In this document: one piece after another, positions 48,772-58,504 of the stretch
Position numbering within the stretch: position 1 is the stretch's first letter
Layout of the letters: the number at the start of each line of letters is the position of its first letter
NCBI GenBank assembly: GCA_965247535.1
Contig: OZ252018.1
Span: 1,860,001 to 1,924,000 of the forward strand
Direction of reading: 5' to 3'
From: JAPPHY01 sp965247535
GTDB taxonomy: Bacteria; Chloroflexota; Dehalococcoidia; Lucifugimonadales; UBA2985
DNA length: 64,000 bases
Made by a program: the position numbers and the translations under genes
Notes under the pieces: generated by a model
What the model saw: the letters and a program-made list of their open reading frames with translations, nothing else
The model's database searches: none
Told to the model about the DNA's origin: nothing

Positions 48772-50145
48772 TCAAGAATGGCGCGCCGGCGCCGCAAGCA
48801 CGTCGAATACCGGATACAGCTCCGGTTCGATGCCCATCGCATGCTCCCTGGCCTCGGCGGCCACGAACAGCGAGCCGGTGACAAGCACAACGTCGTCGTC
48901 GGAAGCCGACGCAACCGCGTCGTCCACAGCTTCCGCTACGGAGCCGGCCGTGCGGGCGCGGGCGCCGTACCGCTCGAACTCCCGCGCCAGCAGCTCAGGC
49001 TGCGCGGACCTCGGATGGCGGGAGCGGGTGGCCACCACCTCCGCCGGGGAGAGCCGGCTGAGCTCGAAGGCCACGCCGTCCACGTCCTTGTTGCGAGACA
49101 CGCCGACCACCAGCGTCAGGCGCAGGCCGGGAACGAGCGACCGCATGGCCTCCACCAGGCGCCCGGCGGAGTGCGGGTTGTGAGCGCCGTCCGCAATGAC
49201 CAGCGGTTCGCGGCTTAGCACTTCGAGGCGGCAGGGCCACTCCACGCGCCGCAGCCCTTCCTCGATCGCCTCGCGTGACACGTCGATGCCGCTAGCCGCT
49301 AGCGCCTCGACGAGCCCCACGGCGACTGCCGCGTTCTCCAGCTGGTGCTCGCCCAGCAGCGGAATCGAAAGGCGGTACGTGCGCCGGGCGGTCTCCAGCG
49401 TGAACGTCTGACCGTCCAGCGTGGTGCTCTCCGGCGACCAGAGTATATCCTCACCGGCTAGGGTCAGGGTGTTTTCCTGCGCCTCGCAGACGTCCTGCAC
49501 CACTCGCAGGGCCTCCGGCCTCTGCGGCGCGCACACCACCGGCACACCCTGCTTGATGATACCGGCCTTCTCCATCGCGATTTCCGCCAGCGTGTCGCCG
49601 AGCACTTCCGTATGGTCCAGTCCGAGCGAGGTGATACCGCAGGCGAGGGGCTGGACGACGTTCGTCGAGTCCAGCCTTCCGCCCAAGCCCACCTCGATGA
49701 CCTGCGCGCCGACGCCGTGCTCGCGGAAGCAGTGGAACGCCATCGCCGTGAGCAGCTCGAATACGGTCACGCGGCCGTGGCCCGTGCGTCGCATTTCCTC
49801 CACAGCGGGCCACAGCGCCTCAACCAGCCCTGCGAACTCGTCCTCCGGGATGGGTTGGCCACCGACGCGAATGCGCTCCCGGAAGGTGTGCAGGTGCGGC
49901 GAGGTGAACAGCCCCGTCGAAAGGCCCGCCGCGTTCAGGATCGATGCAACCATTGCCGTGGTGCTCCCCTTGCCCTTGGTTCCGGCGACGTGTACGGTGG
50001 GCACGCCCAGGTGCGGGCTGCCCAGCATCTCCAGCAGCGCACCGATGCGCTCCAGATCGTAGCGGGCGCGGCCGCCCGGTATGGTGGCGGGGCGCTCGTA
50101 GTCCACCATGCCCATGATGCGCTCTATGGCCTCAGCGTATCTCAA
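48772..50145 (-). CDS. folC: Folylpolyglutamate/dihydrofolate synthase
   Basis: Adds glutamate to dihydropteroate and/or folates. It has 457 residues: VPTVHVAGTKGKGSTTAMVASIL (P-loop), GLFTSPHLHTFRERI, VIEVGLGGRLDSTNVV, LGLDHTEVLGDTLAEIAMEKAGIIK and IADGAHNPHSAGRLVEAM are all in place. It lies between fabF and the NDUFA9-like gene, each about 10-15 bp away, in one transcription unit. Confidence 0.95.
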   Translation of the reverse strand: MRYAEAIERIMGMVDYERPATIPGGRARYDLERIGALLEMLGSPHLGVPTVHVAGTKGKGSTTAMVASILNAAGLSTGLFTSPHLHTFRERIRVGGQPIPEDEFAGLVEALWPAVEEMRRTGHGRVTVFELLTAMAFHCFREHGVGAQVIEVGLGGRLDSTNVVQPLACGITSLGLDHTEVLGDTLAEIAMEKAGIIKQGVPVVCAPQRPEALRVVQDVCEAQENTLTLAGEDILWSPESTTLDGQTFTLETARRTYRLSIPLLGEHQLENAAVAVGLVEALAASGIDVSREAIEEGLRRVEWPCRLEVLSREPLVIADGAHNPHSAGRLVEAMRSLVPGLRLTLVVGVSRNKDVDGVAFELSRLSPAEVVATRSRHPRSAQPELLAREFERYGARARTAGSVAEAVDDAVASASDDDVVLVTGSLFVAAEAREHAMGIEPELYPVFDVLAAPARHS

Positions 50146-50155
50146 TCGGCTCTCC

Positions 50156-51103
50156 CTAACCGCCCCTTATGCGGCCCGGCATGAAGCCGAGCGCAGTCCT
50201 CAGGGCCTCCAAGTATGACATGCTGCGAATGTACCCCACGTTGCCCTCCAGCGTGCGGGGCTTGATCCTGAACACCGCTTCCACCGGCGGCTCGCTCGTC
50301 ACGTTGTCCAGGGCGAGCATCCGCAGCTGGTTCGTGGTCGCGGGCGGATTGGGTATTACCGCCTCCATAATTCGCACGGCCGCGAACATCAGCGACAGCG
50401 GAATGTGCACCTTGAGGCGACGGACGCCCAGAGTCCTCTTAACCACGTCCACGATTTCGTCGTAGGACAGGCGTTGGGGGCCGCCCATCTCAATCGTCCT
50501 ACCGCCGAAGCGCGGGTTGCCAGCCACCTCCGCCACCGCGGCGCCCACCTCCTCCACGGATATGGGCTGAAGCAGCGTCTTGCCGGTGCCCGCGACGGGC
50601 ACGATGGGGAAGGCTCTCACCATCCCCGCCAGCGTGTTAATGAACTCGTCGCCAACCCCAAACAGAAGCGAGGGCCGGAGGATGGTGTACGCCACGCCGC
50701 TCCTCAGAACCGCCTGCTCGCCCTGCCACTTGGAGTGCAGATACGGATAGGCGGGGTTATCCTGCGCGCCAATCGCGCTTACGTGCACCATGTGCCTCAC
50801 GCCGGCCAGCCGCGCCTCGTGTGCAACGGTCTCCGTGGCCTGCCGGTTCACGAGATCGAAGGTGCGATTGCCGCGCTCGCGGATGATGGCCACCAGGTGG
50901 ACCACCGCGTCGACGCCGTCCATTGCCCGCGCAACGCTTGGGGGGTCCGTCACGTCGCCGTAGGAAAGCTCAACGCCGTAGTCGAGAATCCGGCGCGCCC
51001 TGCCAGGACTGCGAACAAGGCAGCGCACGTCTCTGCCGCGGGTTCGCAGCGCCCTGACGACGTTCCTTCCCACGAAACCCGTGGCGCCGGTAACAAGTAT
51101 CAT
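50156..51103 (-). CDS. NAD(P)-binding protein, complex I NDUFA9-like (atypical SDR)
   Basis: 315 residues. The N-terminal motif ILVTGATGFVGRNVVRAL is followed by YGDVTDPPSVARAMDGVDAVVHLVAI and HVSAIGAQDNPAYPYLHSKWQGEQAV, the Tyr-less atypical SDR pattern of the NDUFA9 group. Such proteins bind NADPH and occur widely in photosynthetic and quinone-dependent bacteria. Placed next to quinone-synthesis genes, it could act in quinone or lipid metabolism (inference). Confidence 0.85.
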   Translation of the reverse strand: MILVTGATGFVGRNVVRALRTRGRDVRCLVRSPGRARRILDYGVELSYGDVTDPPSVARAMDGVDAVVHLVAIIRERGNRTFDLVNRQATETVAHEARLAGVRHMVHVSAIGAQDNPAYPYLHSKWQGEQAVLRSGVAYTILRPSLLFGVGDEFINTLAGMVRAFPIVPVAGTGKTLLQPISVEEVGAAVAEVAGNPRFGGRTIEMGGPQRLSYDEIVDVVKRTLGVRRLKVHIPLSLMFAAVRIMEAVIPNPPATTNQLRMLALDNVTSEPPVEAVFRIKPRTLEGNVGYIRSMSYLEALRTALGFMPGRIRGG

Positions 51104-51210
51104 GCTGTGCTTGAGGATGGGAGTATTTGAAGACTATCAGATGGCATTTGGGGTGTCAACGCGAGCGCCGCGGCGCAGCGCATGGCAAGGGCAGCCTGGG
51201 GAGTCCAGTC

Positions 51211-51879
51211 CTACACCGGCCAGTCCTGCATATTGTACGACATCTCCCAGAAGAGGTACTCGTAGCGGGTTGCCGTCAGGAAGTGGTCCTCCAGCCTCCG
51301 CATCTCCGCTTCGTCCGCGTTCTCGGTCAGCGAGTCCAGGAGCTCCCGCAACCACTCCACGAACTTGCCGAACTCCTCGTCCGAATACATGCGTATCCAC
51401 TCCGCGTACGGGTTCGCCTCCGAGGCGTCGCCAGTGCGGGCGAGGTGCGCTCCGGTCTCGTAGTAGCCCCACTGGCACGGCAGCAGGTTGGCGATGACGT
51501 CGGTGAGCGTGCCCTCGTAGGCCACGCGAAGCAGGTAGTCCGAGTAGGCCAGCGTGACCGGCGCAGGTCGCACGGCGGAAAGCTCCTCGGCCGATACGCC
51601 GAGCCTGCGGCAATACGAGCGGTGCAGCTCCATCTCGGTGTTCAACGTCTCACCCAGCAGCGCAGAGAAACGGCTGATGCCATCCAGGTCAGGCGCCTTG
51701 GCCGCAGCCAGCGCGAGCATGCGTGCGTATTGCACCAGGAAGAAGTAGTCCTGCTTCATGTAGAAGAGGAATCGGTCCACGGGCAGGGTGCCGTCGCCGA
51801 CGCCCAGCACGAACGGGTGGCCGAACAGCCTGTCCCACAGGTAGCCGAACCTCTCGCGAAGGTGCGCGCTAGTGCTCAC
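51211..51879 (-). CDS. tenA: TenA-family thiaminase II / aminopyrimidine hydrolase
   Basis: 222 residues. The all-alpha TenA layout shows FYMKQDYFFLVQYARMLALAAAKAP (metal- or pyrimidine-site Asp), the catalytic Cys in LLPCQWGYYE, and a late Glu in YEYLFWEMSYNMQDW. It salvages thiamine degradation products. The GTG start overlaps the ubiE stop (GTGA), indicating coupling, although no other thiamine gene is close. Confidence 0.9.
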   Translation of the reverse strand: MSTSAHLRERFGYLWDRLFGHPFVLGVGDGTLPVDRFLFYMKQDYFFLVQYARMLALAAAKAPDLDGISRFSALLGETLNTEMELHRSYCRRLGVSAEELSAVRPAPVTLAYSDYLLRVAYEGTLTDVIANLLPCQWGYYETGAHLARTGDASEANPYAEWIRMYSDEEFGKFVEWLRELLDSLTENADEAEMRRLEDHFLTATRYEYLFWEMSYNMQDWPV

Positions 51880-52619
51880 GCGGGCTCCGCCTCCCTGCGG
51901 GGCTTCTCGCCCGCGTGAATCGCCACCGTGCCGAGCCCCATCTTTCTGAATTCGACGTCCCTAAGGCCGACACCCTCCATCAAGGCCACCAGCTCCTCCG
52001 CCGTTACGTAGTGCTGCACGGACTCCGGCAGGTAGGTGTACGCCTCCCTGCTGCCGCCTACGAGCGACCCCATCCACGGGACGGCACTCCGGAAGTACCA
52101 CTGGAACAGGCGGCTCAGGCCGTCGCTGCCCTTCACGGGCACGATGTCCAGGATTACCACGCGGCCGCCCGGGGCCAACACGCGTGTCATCTCGCCCAGC
52201 GCCGCCCCCAGGTCCGAGAAGTTGCGCAGACCGAACCCGCAGGTGATGCTGCGGAACCGTCCGTCCGAGAAGGGCAAGCTGAGAGCGTCGCCGCGCACCC
52301 AGTGCACGCGCGGCGCCTCGCCCACGTGCCTGCGCGTCTTCGCGCGAGCGCGTGCCAACATCCGCGGCGCAAAGTCCAGCCCTACCACCCGCGACACCGA
52401 CGGCCTGTCTGCCAGCTCCCACGCCATGTCACCCGTGCCCGTAGCAATGTCCAGCGCCTCACCGGAGCCCGCGCGGCCGGCCACCGCCGTTGTCCTCCAC
52501 CGCCACAGGTGGTGCATACCACCGGTCATCAACGTGTTCATCAGGTCGTAGCGGCCGGAGATGCCGTCGAACATCGAGGACACGTAGCGGGCTTTGTCGT
52601 CGCCCTTTAGCTGGACCAT
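51876..52619 (-). CDS. ubiE: UbiE/MenG-type quinone methyltransferase
   Basis: SAM-dependent C-methylation of demethylmenaquinone or a related quinone. It has 247 residues from ATG 52619: YDLMNTLMTGGMHHLWRW, then motif I ALDIATGTGDMAWEL, then GDALSLPFSDGRFRSITCGFGLRNFSDLGAAL, which is diagnostic of UbiE/MenG. The frame extends upstream to 52727 but overlaps ubiX. It follows ubiX by 10 bp; with ubiA it suggests a menaquinone branch. Confidence 0.93.
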   Translation of the reverse strand: MVQLKGDDKARYVSSMFDGISGRYDLMNTLMTGGMHHLWRWRTTAVAGRAGSGEALDIATGTGDMAWELADRPSVSRVVGLDFAPRMLARARAKTRRHVGEAPRVHWVRGDALSLPFSDGRFRSITCGFGLRNFSDLGAALGEMTRVLAPGGRVVILDIVPVKGSDGLSRLFQWYFRSAVPWMGSLVGGSREAYTYLPESVQHYVTAEELVALMEGVGLRDVEFRKMGLGTVAIHAGEKPRREAEPA

Positions 52620-52629
52620 GCGCCCGCTC

Positions 52630-53220
52630 CTAGTCGCTCCGCCGCTGGTATCGCATCCCATCGTCCATGAACCAGTCCAGTCCAAGCGCCTCCAGAGCCT
52701 TGGCCACCACGTACTCCACCACGTCATCCACCGATTGCGGCCGGAGGTAGAACGCAGGCTCCGGCGGCAGCACGGTCACGCCCAGGCGGGCCAGAGCCAG
52801 CATGTTCTCCAGGTGTATCGGCGAAAGCGGTGTCTCCCGCGGCACCACCACCAGCCGGCGCCTCTCCTTCAGGCACACGTCCGCGGCGCGCTGCAGCAGG
52901 TTGGATGACAGACCGTGCGCTACGGCCGCCATGGTGCCGGTGCTGCACGGAACGATCACCATTCCGGCCGTGCGCGTTGTGCCGCTGGCGATGGGAGCCT
53001 TGAGGTCGCCGATCGCGTGGTAGGTGAAGTTGGGAAACTCCTGCCACCTCGCCACCGCCGAGTTGAAGGGCGTCTCCATCTCCTCCTGCCACACCATCCG
53101 GCCCGCATTTGTGCACGTGGCAATTACGGGAACGTCGCGCCCCAGCAGCACGTCTATGGCGCGTTCCGCCATCGCCGAGCCGCTCGCTCCCGAAATGCCG
53201 ACTATGACCGGGTCCATCAC
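52630..53220 (-). CDS. ubiX: UbiX-family flavin prenyltransferase
   Basis: Makes prenylated FMN, the cofactor of UbiD-type decarboxylases. It has 196 residues: VIVGISGASGSAMAERAIDVLLG, the FMN loop with VPCSTGTMAAVAHGLSSNLLQRAADVCLKERRRLVVVPRETPLSPIHLENM and the end LRPQSVDDVVEYVVAKALEALGL. In bacteria with the futalosine route, UbiX, UbiA and UbiE homologues complete menaquinone; no ubiD homologue is in the window. Confidence 0.94.
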   Translation of the reverse strand: MMDPVIVGISGASGSAMAERAIDVLLGRDVPVIATCTNAGRMVWQEEMETPFNSAVARWQEFPNFTYHAIGDLKAPIASGTTRTAGMVIVPCSTGTMAAVAHGLSSNLLQRAADVCLKERRRLVVVPRETPLSPIHLENMLALARLGVTVLPPEPAFYLRPQSVDDVVEYVVAKALEALGLDWFMDDGMRYQRRSD

Positions 53221-53235
53221 ACCGTCACCTTACCC

Positions 53236-54150
53236 CTACACGTAGATCGATGCAAACGTGAACACGAACACGATAACGGCTATGTAGCCGTTCACGCTGA
53301 AGAAAGCCAGGTTGAGCCTCGAAAGGTCTGTTGGGGAGACCAACCTGTGCTCATAAATCAGAAGCCCCGCGGCCAGTACCCAGCCCACGTAGAACGGCCA
53401 ACCCAGCCCCATCCACGGGCCGATCGCCAAGAGGGATGCGGCCGTGAGCAGGTGCATGGCCTTCGCCGACCAGAGAGCCGCCGCAATGCCGAACTTCTGC
53501 GGTATCGAGTGCAGTCCGCTCTGCCTGTCGAAGTCGTAGTCCTGGCAGGCGTAGAGCATATCGAACCCGCCGATCCACGCGGCAACGGCAAACGCCATCA
53601 GCACCGGTTCCCAACTGAGCGAGCCGGTCACTGCGATCCATCCACCGACCGGGGCAATGCCGTCCGCCCAGCCGAGAATGAAGTGCGACGTCCATGTGAA
53701 CCGCTTGGTGTATGAGTAGCCCACCACCACCACGGCCGCCACAGGCGCCAGCACAAGCGCCAGCGTGTTTAGCATGGCCGCCGCAAGCAGGAACACGGCC
53801 AGCGACACCAGTGCCATGGCTCGCATTTCCCACAGCTTCAGCCTGCCGGACGGCAACGGCCGCGACGCCGTGCGCGGATTCCGGGCGTCCAGGTGCCGGT
53901 CAATGATCCGGTTGGCGGACATGGCCAGCGTACGAGCGGAGGCCATGGCCACGGTGATCCAAACGAACTGTGCCAGGGTGGGCAGGCCGTCCGCGGCCAG
54001 TATCATGCCCAGGTACGCGAATGGCAGGGCAAATACGGTGTGCTCGAATCGTATCGAGTCCAGGAGCAGGCGCAGCTTGGACAAGGGCGGAAAGCCAGCC
54101 TCTCTTGGATGTGAAGTTGCCACTGCCGCAGGTCCTCCGCGCCGGCGCAT
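53236..54150 (-). CDS. ubiA: UbiA-family prenyltransferase (MqnP-like)
   Basis: 304 residues with about eight membrane helices. The first Asp-rich motif is SANRIIDRHLDARNPRTASRPLP, the second is ACQDYDFDRQSGLHSIP. FEHTVFALPFAYLGMILA at the start matches the prenyltransferase of the futalosine menaquinone pathway. ATG 54150 is used; GTG 54123 with GGAGGA 9 bp ahead is an alternative. Clustered with ubiX and ubiE. Confidence 0.9.
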   Translation of the reverse strand: MRRRGGPAAVATSHPREAGFPPLSKLRLLLDSIRFEHTVFALPFAYLGMILAADGLPTLAQFVWITVAMASARTLAMSANRIIDRHLDARNPRTASRPLPSGRLKLWEMRAMALVSLAVFLLAAAMLNTLALVLAPVAAVVVVGYSYTKRFTWTSHFILGWADGIAPVGGWIAVTGSLSWEPVLMAFAVAAWIGGFDMLYACQDYDFDRQSGLHSIPQKFGIAAALWSAKAMHLLTAASLLAIGPWMGLGWPFYVGWVLAAGLLIYEHRLVSPTDLSRLNLAFFSVNGYIAVIVFVFTFASIYV

Positions 54151-54239
54151 GGTCCGGGGTCAAGCGTAGTATAGTGCAATTCCGCCACCAATGACAGACG
54201 AAACGCCCCCTGCCGGTACGCTTGCGCGCTCCGGAGCGG

Positions 54240-54878
54240 CTACGACCAGGCGTCCTTTCCCTGGAGAGGCACGAAGCGGCACGCTCCAAGGCTGCTGGTG
54301 GCGTAGCCGCCCCTCTTTCGGGTCACCTTCATGAGCCACTGCTCGTCCTGCGAACCGACCGGGATCACCAGGCGGCCTCCCACCGCCAGCTGTTCCATCA
54401 GCGACCGCGGAAGTCTGGGGGCCGCGGCCGTGACCACAATGGCGTCGAAGGGGGCCTGCTCCGGCAGGCCAAGCTCGCAACCCGCCCTGTGAACCTCCAC
54501 GTTGCTGTAGCCCAGGGAGCGGAGGAGCGCTGAAGCTCCTTTGGCCAGGGACGCAACGCGCTCTACGGAGTACACCCTCCGCGCCAGCAGCGAGAGGATC
54601 GCGGCTTGATACCCGCTGCCCGTGCCCAGCTCCAGCACGCGGTCTCGTGGGCGGACGTCCAGCGCGTGCGTCATTAGCGCAACGATGTATGGCTGGGAGA
54701 TGGTCTGCCCCCCGCCTATGGGCAGCGGAATGTCCTCGTAGCTCTGGTGCCAGCTCTCCTCGGGCACGAAGAGCTCGCGTGGCACCCTTGCCATGGCATC
54801 CAGCACAGCCTTCCAGCGGCGCTGCCGGCGCAGGCCCGCGAACAGCCTTTCCCTGGCGCGCTCCAGCTCCGTGGACAC
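54240..54878 (-). CDS. pcm: Protein-L-isoaspartate O-methyltransferase
   Basis: Repairs isoaspartyl residues in aged proteins. It has 212 residues from GTG 54878, which follows GGAGGAGG by 7 bp; the open frame upstream to 55331 is not homologous. Motifs: VPRELFVPEESWHQSYEDIPLPIGGGQTISQPYIVA, VLELGTGSGYQAAILSLLA and IVVTAAAPRLPRSLMEQLAVGGRLVIPVG. First gene of the minus-strand cluster, divergent from the GH15 gene. Confidence 0.92.
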   Translation of the reverse strand: MSTELERARERLFAGLRRQRRWKAVLDAMARVPRELFVPEESWHQSYEDIPLPIGGGQTISQPYIVALMTHALDVRPRDRVLELGTGSGYQAAILSLLARRVYSVERVASLAKGASALLRSLGYSNVEVHRAGCELGLPEQAPFDAIVVTAAAPRLPRSLMEQLAVGGRLVIPVGSQDEQWLMKVTRKRGGYATSSLGACRFVPLQGKDAWS

Positions 54879-55041
54879 ACCGACACCTCCTCCGTGAATG
54901 TAACATCCGCATACCCAGGCTGCAACCGGCGGAGTGCTGCAACGCCGAGGCCTGGCCCGCTTGCGTGCGTGTTGCGCTTGGCACGGAAGCGGTGATAAAC
55001 TCACTCGCATCCAGGGCAGGTCCCGGCCGTATTCATCACTC

Positions 55042-56886
55042 ATGTTCCCATACGGACTAATAGGCGATATGTCCTCCGCGGCGCTCGTCGGGACCGACGG
55101 CTCGATCGACTGGTGTTGCTTTCCGCGCTTCGACTCCCCAAGCGTATTCGCCGCCATCCTGGACGAAGACGTGGGCGGCCGCTTCAAGATCTCCCCCGCC
55201 GGCACAGTCCTGGAGTCAAGCCAGAAGTACCTGCCCGATACCAACATCCTGGAGACAACATTCCGCACTGAGAACGGCCTGGTCTCCATCACGGACTTCA
55301 TGCCCGTAACCGACGACGACGATCCGGCCACGCTGCCCGTGCACCTCCACGAGATTCACCGCATCGTCACGTGCCTTGCGGGGGAGGTGCAGATGCGATG
55401 CGACTTCCAGCCCCGCCACAACTACGGCCGCAGCACTCCGGCATTCCGCATGCTGCGGGGCAACACGGCGGTGGAGGCGCGCGGCGGACGCCAGACGATG
55501 ACATTGCTGGCAAGCGTGCTTATGTCCGCCGACGAGAACGGGGGATACTCCAACTTCGGACTCACCGCGGGACAGAGCGCTATCTTCGTGCTGGTGTACG
55601 GCCACGGCCGCCCGGTGCGCGTGGAGAGACTGAACACACCTGTGAAGCTTTACCACACCCGTCGCTACTGGCAGGAACTCGTGGCATCCATGGACTACCA
55701 GGGCCTGTGGCGGGACGCAATAGTCCGCTCCTTCCTTGTGCTCCACCTGATGATGTTCCGGGAAACGGGGGCCATAGTCGCCGCGCCGACCACCAGCCTG
55801 CCGGAGACCATCGGCGGCACGCGAAACTGGGACTATCGCTTCGCGTGGCTTCGCGACTCCGCCTTCACCGTGGACATCCTCTACCGGCTGGGTGACTACT
55901 ACGGCGCCGACCGTTACATCCACTGGCTGCTGGAGCAGTGCAGGCTCACGGAGGGCAACACGAGCATTGTATACGGCATCAGCCGCGGCTCGTCGCTCAG
56001 GGAGCTAACGCTGGACCACTTGTCGGGGTACAGGGACTCGCGTCCCGTGCGCATAGGGAACGGGGCGGCGCGCCACCTCCAGCTGGACGTCTTCGGGGAG
56101 GTCATAATCTCCATTCACTCGCTGCTGCTGCTGGAGGGCCAAATACCCCGCCAGGCCTGGGAGCTTGTGGAGTCGCTGGCCGAGACCGTCATGGCCAACT
56201 GGCGCCGTCGCGACCGCGGCATCTGGGAGGTGCGCGGCGAGCAAAAACACTTCGTGTACTCCAAGGTGATGTGCTGGGTGGCGCTGGACCGGGCCTCCTA
56301 CATCGCGAACAGGCTGGGAGATACGCCGCGTGCGCGCCGCTGGGCCGGGACGGCTCGACAGATCGCGCGGGAGATCCTGGACGCCGGCTGGAGTCCCGAC
56401 AAGAAGGCGTTCCGTCAGCGCTACGATAGCGACACCCTGGACGCGTCCAACCTGGTCATCCCATTCCTGGGCCTGCTCCGGCGGGACGACCCTCGCATTC
56501 GCCAGAACCTTGACGCCGTGGAACGCGAGTTGACCGACGGGCCGCTGGTCTGGAGATACCTGCCGGAGGAGACGGACGACGGGCTATCAGGCCAGCCGGA
56601 GGGAGCATTCTCACTCCTAAGCTTTTGGTTGATCGGCAACCTAGTGTACACGGGCCAGACCGACCGCGGCTTCGATTACTTCCACGAGATCATCACCAAG
56701 CGCGCCAACCACCTGGGGCTGCTGTCCGAGATGTTCGACCCGGTCTCCAACGAGCAACTGGGCAACTTCCCGCAGGGGTACTCCCACGTGGGGCTAATCC
56801 ACACGGCCCTGAACCTATCGAGGTTCATAGCCGACACGAGCATACGGCGAGCACGCCGCACACCCCGCCGCACTCGCAGGTCGTGA
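55042..56886 (+). CDS. GH15 family glucoamylase/trehalase-like protein
   Basis: 614 residues. The N-terminal GH15 domain starts YGLIGDMSSAALVGTDGSIDWCCFPRFDSPSVFAAILD. The (alpha/alpha)6 catalytic region contains TRNWDYRFAWLRDSAFTVDILYRLG and, near the end, EGAFSLLSFWLIGNLVYTG and EMFDPVSNEQLGNFPQGYSHVGLIHTALNL. No signal peptide, so it acts on intracellular alpha-glucans or trehalose, as do other members of this bacterial group. ATG 55042 was chosen because the family begins at PYGLIGD. Confidence 0.93.
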   Translation: MFPYGLIGDMSSAALVGTDGSIDWCCFPRFDSPSVFAAILDEDVGGRFKISPAGTVLESSQKYLPDTNILETTFRTENGLVSITDFMPVTDDDDPATLPVHLHEIHRIVTCLAGEVQMRCDFQPRHNYGRSTPAFRMLRGNTAVEARGGRQTMTLLASVLMSADENGGYSNFGLTAGQSAIFVLVYGHGRPVRVERLNTPVKLYHTRRYWQELVASMDYQGLWRDAIVRSFLVLHLMMFRETGAIVAAPTTSLPETIGGTRNWDYRFAWLRDSAFTVDILYRLGDYYGADRYIHWLLEQCRLTEGNTSIVYGISRGSSLRELTLDHLSGYRDSRPVRIGNGAARHLQLDVFGEVIISIHSLLLLEGQIPRQAWELVESLAETVMANWRRRDRGIWEVRGEQKHFVYSKVMCWVALDRASYIANRLGDTPRARRWAGTARQIAREILDAGWSPDKKAFRQRYDSDTLDASNLVIPFLGLLRRDDPRIRQNLDAVERELTDGPLVWRYLPEETDDGLSGQPEGAFSLLSFWLIGNLVYTGQTDRGFDYFHEIITKRANHLGLLSEMFDPVSNEQLGNFPQGYSHVGLIHTALNLSRFIADTSIRRARRTPRRTRRS

Positions 56887-56911
56887 GCCGGAGCTGCCGG
56901 CGCGGCGGCGC

Positions 56912-57712
56912 CTACTCCTCCTCTTCCTCCTGCTCCACCTTACCCAGGAACACCTCAGTCAGTATGTCGGTCTCCAGGACCTCCGCAGGCGTGCCGTTGA
57001 AGACCACACGTCCGGCGTCCAGCACGTAAGCCCGGTCCACGATGTCCAGGACGCCCCGAATGTTGTGCTCCACGACCATGATGGTGGTGCCCAGCGTCTT
57101 CCCAATGGACTCGATCGTGCGGAACACCTCCTTCACAATCACGGGCGCCAGTCCGAGCGTCGGCTCGTCCAGCAGGAGCGCCTCCGGGCTGGCCATCAGG
57201 CCGCGGCCCAGGGCGAGCATCTGCTGCTGCCCGCCGGACATCTGGCTTGCCGGGTCGCGGCGCTTCTCGCGGAGGATGGGGAACAGATCCATGACGGACT
57301 CTCTGCGCCGCGCTCTCTCCGCGCTGTCCTTCACGAAGAGGCAGCCCATCTCCAGGTTCTCCTCAATTGTTAGGTGGGTGAAGAGCCGCCTGCCCTGGGG
57401 CACGAACGAAATGCCTTCCTTCACTATCTCGTGAGTGGCGGAGGACAGCCTCTCTCCTCGCCAGTAAACCTGGCCGGAAACCACGGGCGCAAGCCCCATG
57501 ACGGCCTTGAGCACGGTAGACTTGCCCGCGCCGTTCGGGCCCATCACCGCCACCACCTCGCCCCTACGAACGCCCAGGGAGGCGGTGTCCAGCGCGGACA
57601 CGGCGCCATACCTGACAGAAACGTTCTCAAGCGCCAGCAGCGGCGCGGCACCTTCGTCGCCGTCCCCGGCCGGTCGTCCGCCGCTGTTGGCCTGCGAGCC
57701 TGTTACAGACAT
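56912..57712 (-). CDS. livF: Branched-chain amino acid ABC transporter ATP-binding protein LivF
   Basis: 266 residues. Walker A GPNGAGKST, signature MSGGQQQMLALGRGL, Walker B LLLDEPTLGLAP, H-loop EHN; ISFVPQGRRLFTHLTIEENLEMG is the LivF type. An acidic tail (EQEEEEE) closes the protein. Last gene of livKHMGF, 30 bp after livG. Related systems also import short amides or urea, so the substrate is not certain. Confidence 0.94.
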   Translation of the reverse strand: MSVTGSQANSGGRPAGDGDEGAAPLLALENVSVRYGAVSALDTASLGVRRGEVVAVMGPNGAGKSTVLKAVMGLAPVVSGQVYWRGERLSSATHEIVKEGISFVPQGRRLFTHLTIEENLEMGCLFVKDSAERARRRESVMDLFPILREKRRDPASQMSGGQQQMLALGRGLMASPEALLLDEPTLGLAPVIVKEVFRTIESIGKTLGTTIMVVEHNIRGVLDIVDRAYVLDAGRVVFNGTPAEVLETDILTEVFLGKVEQEEEEE

Positions 57713-57742
57713 ACCTCACACCTCGAATGACAGCCTAGGCCG

Positions 57743-58504
57743 CTACACACCCAGGTAAGCCTCAATGACCTCCGGACGCGAGAGCACCTCCTCCACGTCG
57801 CCCTCCACCAGCAGCTTGCCGCTGTCCATGACGATCAGGTGGTCGGCCAGCTCGCGCACCAGGTCCATGTTGTGGGAGATGAAGATGATGGCGCGTCCGT
57901 CGTCGCGCATCCTCTTGACCAGCGTCTTGACACGCTCCAGCATTTGCGGGAAGAGGCCCGCGAACGGCTCATCGAACAGGTAGGTGTGCACGTCCATGGC
58001 AAGAGCCCTGCCCATCTCCAGCAGCTTCCTTTGCCCGTAGGACAGGTCCATTGCCAGCGAGTCACGCTTCTCCCACATGCCAACCGCCTCTAGGATGGAC
58101 TGCGCTCGATCACGGTGACGTGCGCGTGTGCGCTGAAGCATGGCCGGAAGGAGGCGCCGCTCCGTGAGCACCACCAGGATGTTGTCCAACACGCTTATCT
58201 GGTCGAACAGCCTCACGTCCTGAAACGTTCGGGTGATGCCCAGGCCCGGTATCTCGTGCGCCCGGATCACCTTCAAGCCCACGCCGTCGACCACAATCGC
58301 GCCGCCGTCCAGGGGCAGCATCCCGCTGAGCAGATTGATGAGCGTGGACTTGCCGGAGCCGTTCGGCCCTACGATGGCGGTCATGCCCGTTCGAGGTACT
58401 GATATCGAGAGCTCGTCGACGGCCGTAACGCCGCCAAAGCGCTTGGTTACGCCCCGGGTCTCCAGCGCGTACTCCTTCCGCGGATCAGGGGACGACTCGC
58501 TCAC
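57743..58504 (-). CDS. livG: Branched-chain amino acid ABC transporter ATP-binding protein LivG
   Basis: 253 residues from GTG 58504, whose GTGA overlaps the livM stop. Walker A GPNGSGKST, LGITRTFQDVRLFDQISVLDNI, signature LSYGQRKLLEMGRAL, Walker B YLFDEPFAGLFP and ISHNMDLV identify LivG. A longer frame open to 59209 runs antiparallel through livM and is rejected. Confidence 0.94.
   Translation of the reverse strand: MSESSPDPRKEYALETRGVTKRFGGVTAVDELSISVPRTGMTAIVGPNGSGKSTLINLLSGMLPLDGGAIVVDGVGLKVIRAHEIPGLGITRTFQDVRLFDQISVLDNILVVLTERRLLPAMLQRTRARHRDRAQSILEAVGMWEKRDSLAMDLSYGQRKLLEMGRALAMDVHTYLFDEPFAGLFPQMLERVKTLVKRMRDDGRAIIFISHNMDLVRELADHLIVMDSGKLLVEGDVEEVLSRPEVIEAYLGV

Noticed and set aside
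54240..55331. Extended 363-residue frame for pcm
   Set aside because: Sequence before GTG 54878 is unrelated to the family and overlaps the divergent GH15 gene; the GGAGGAGG site supports the shorter form.
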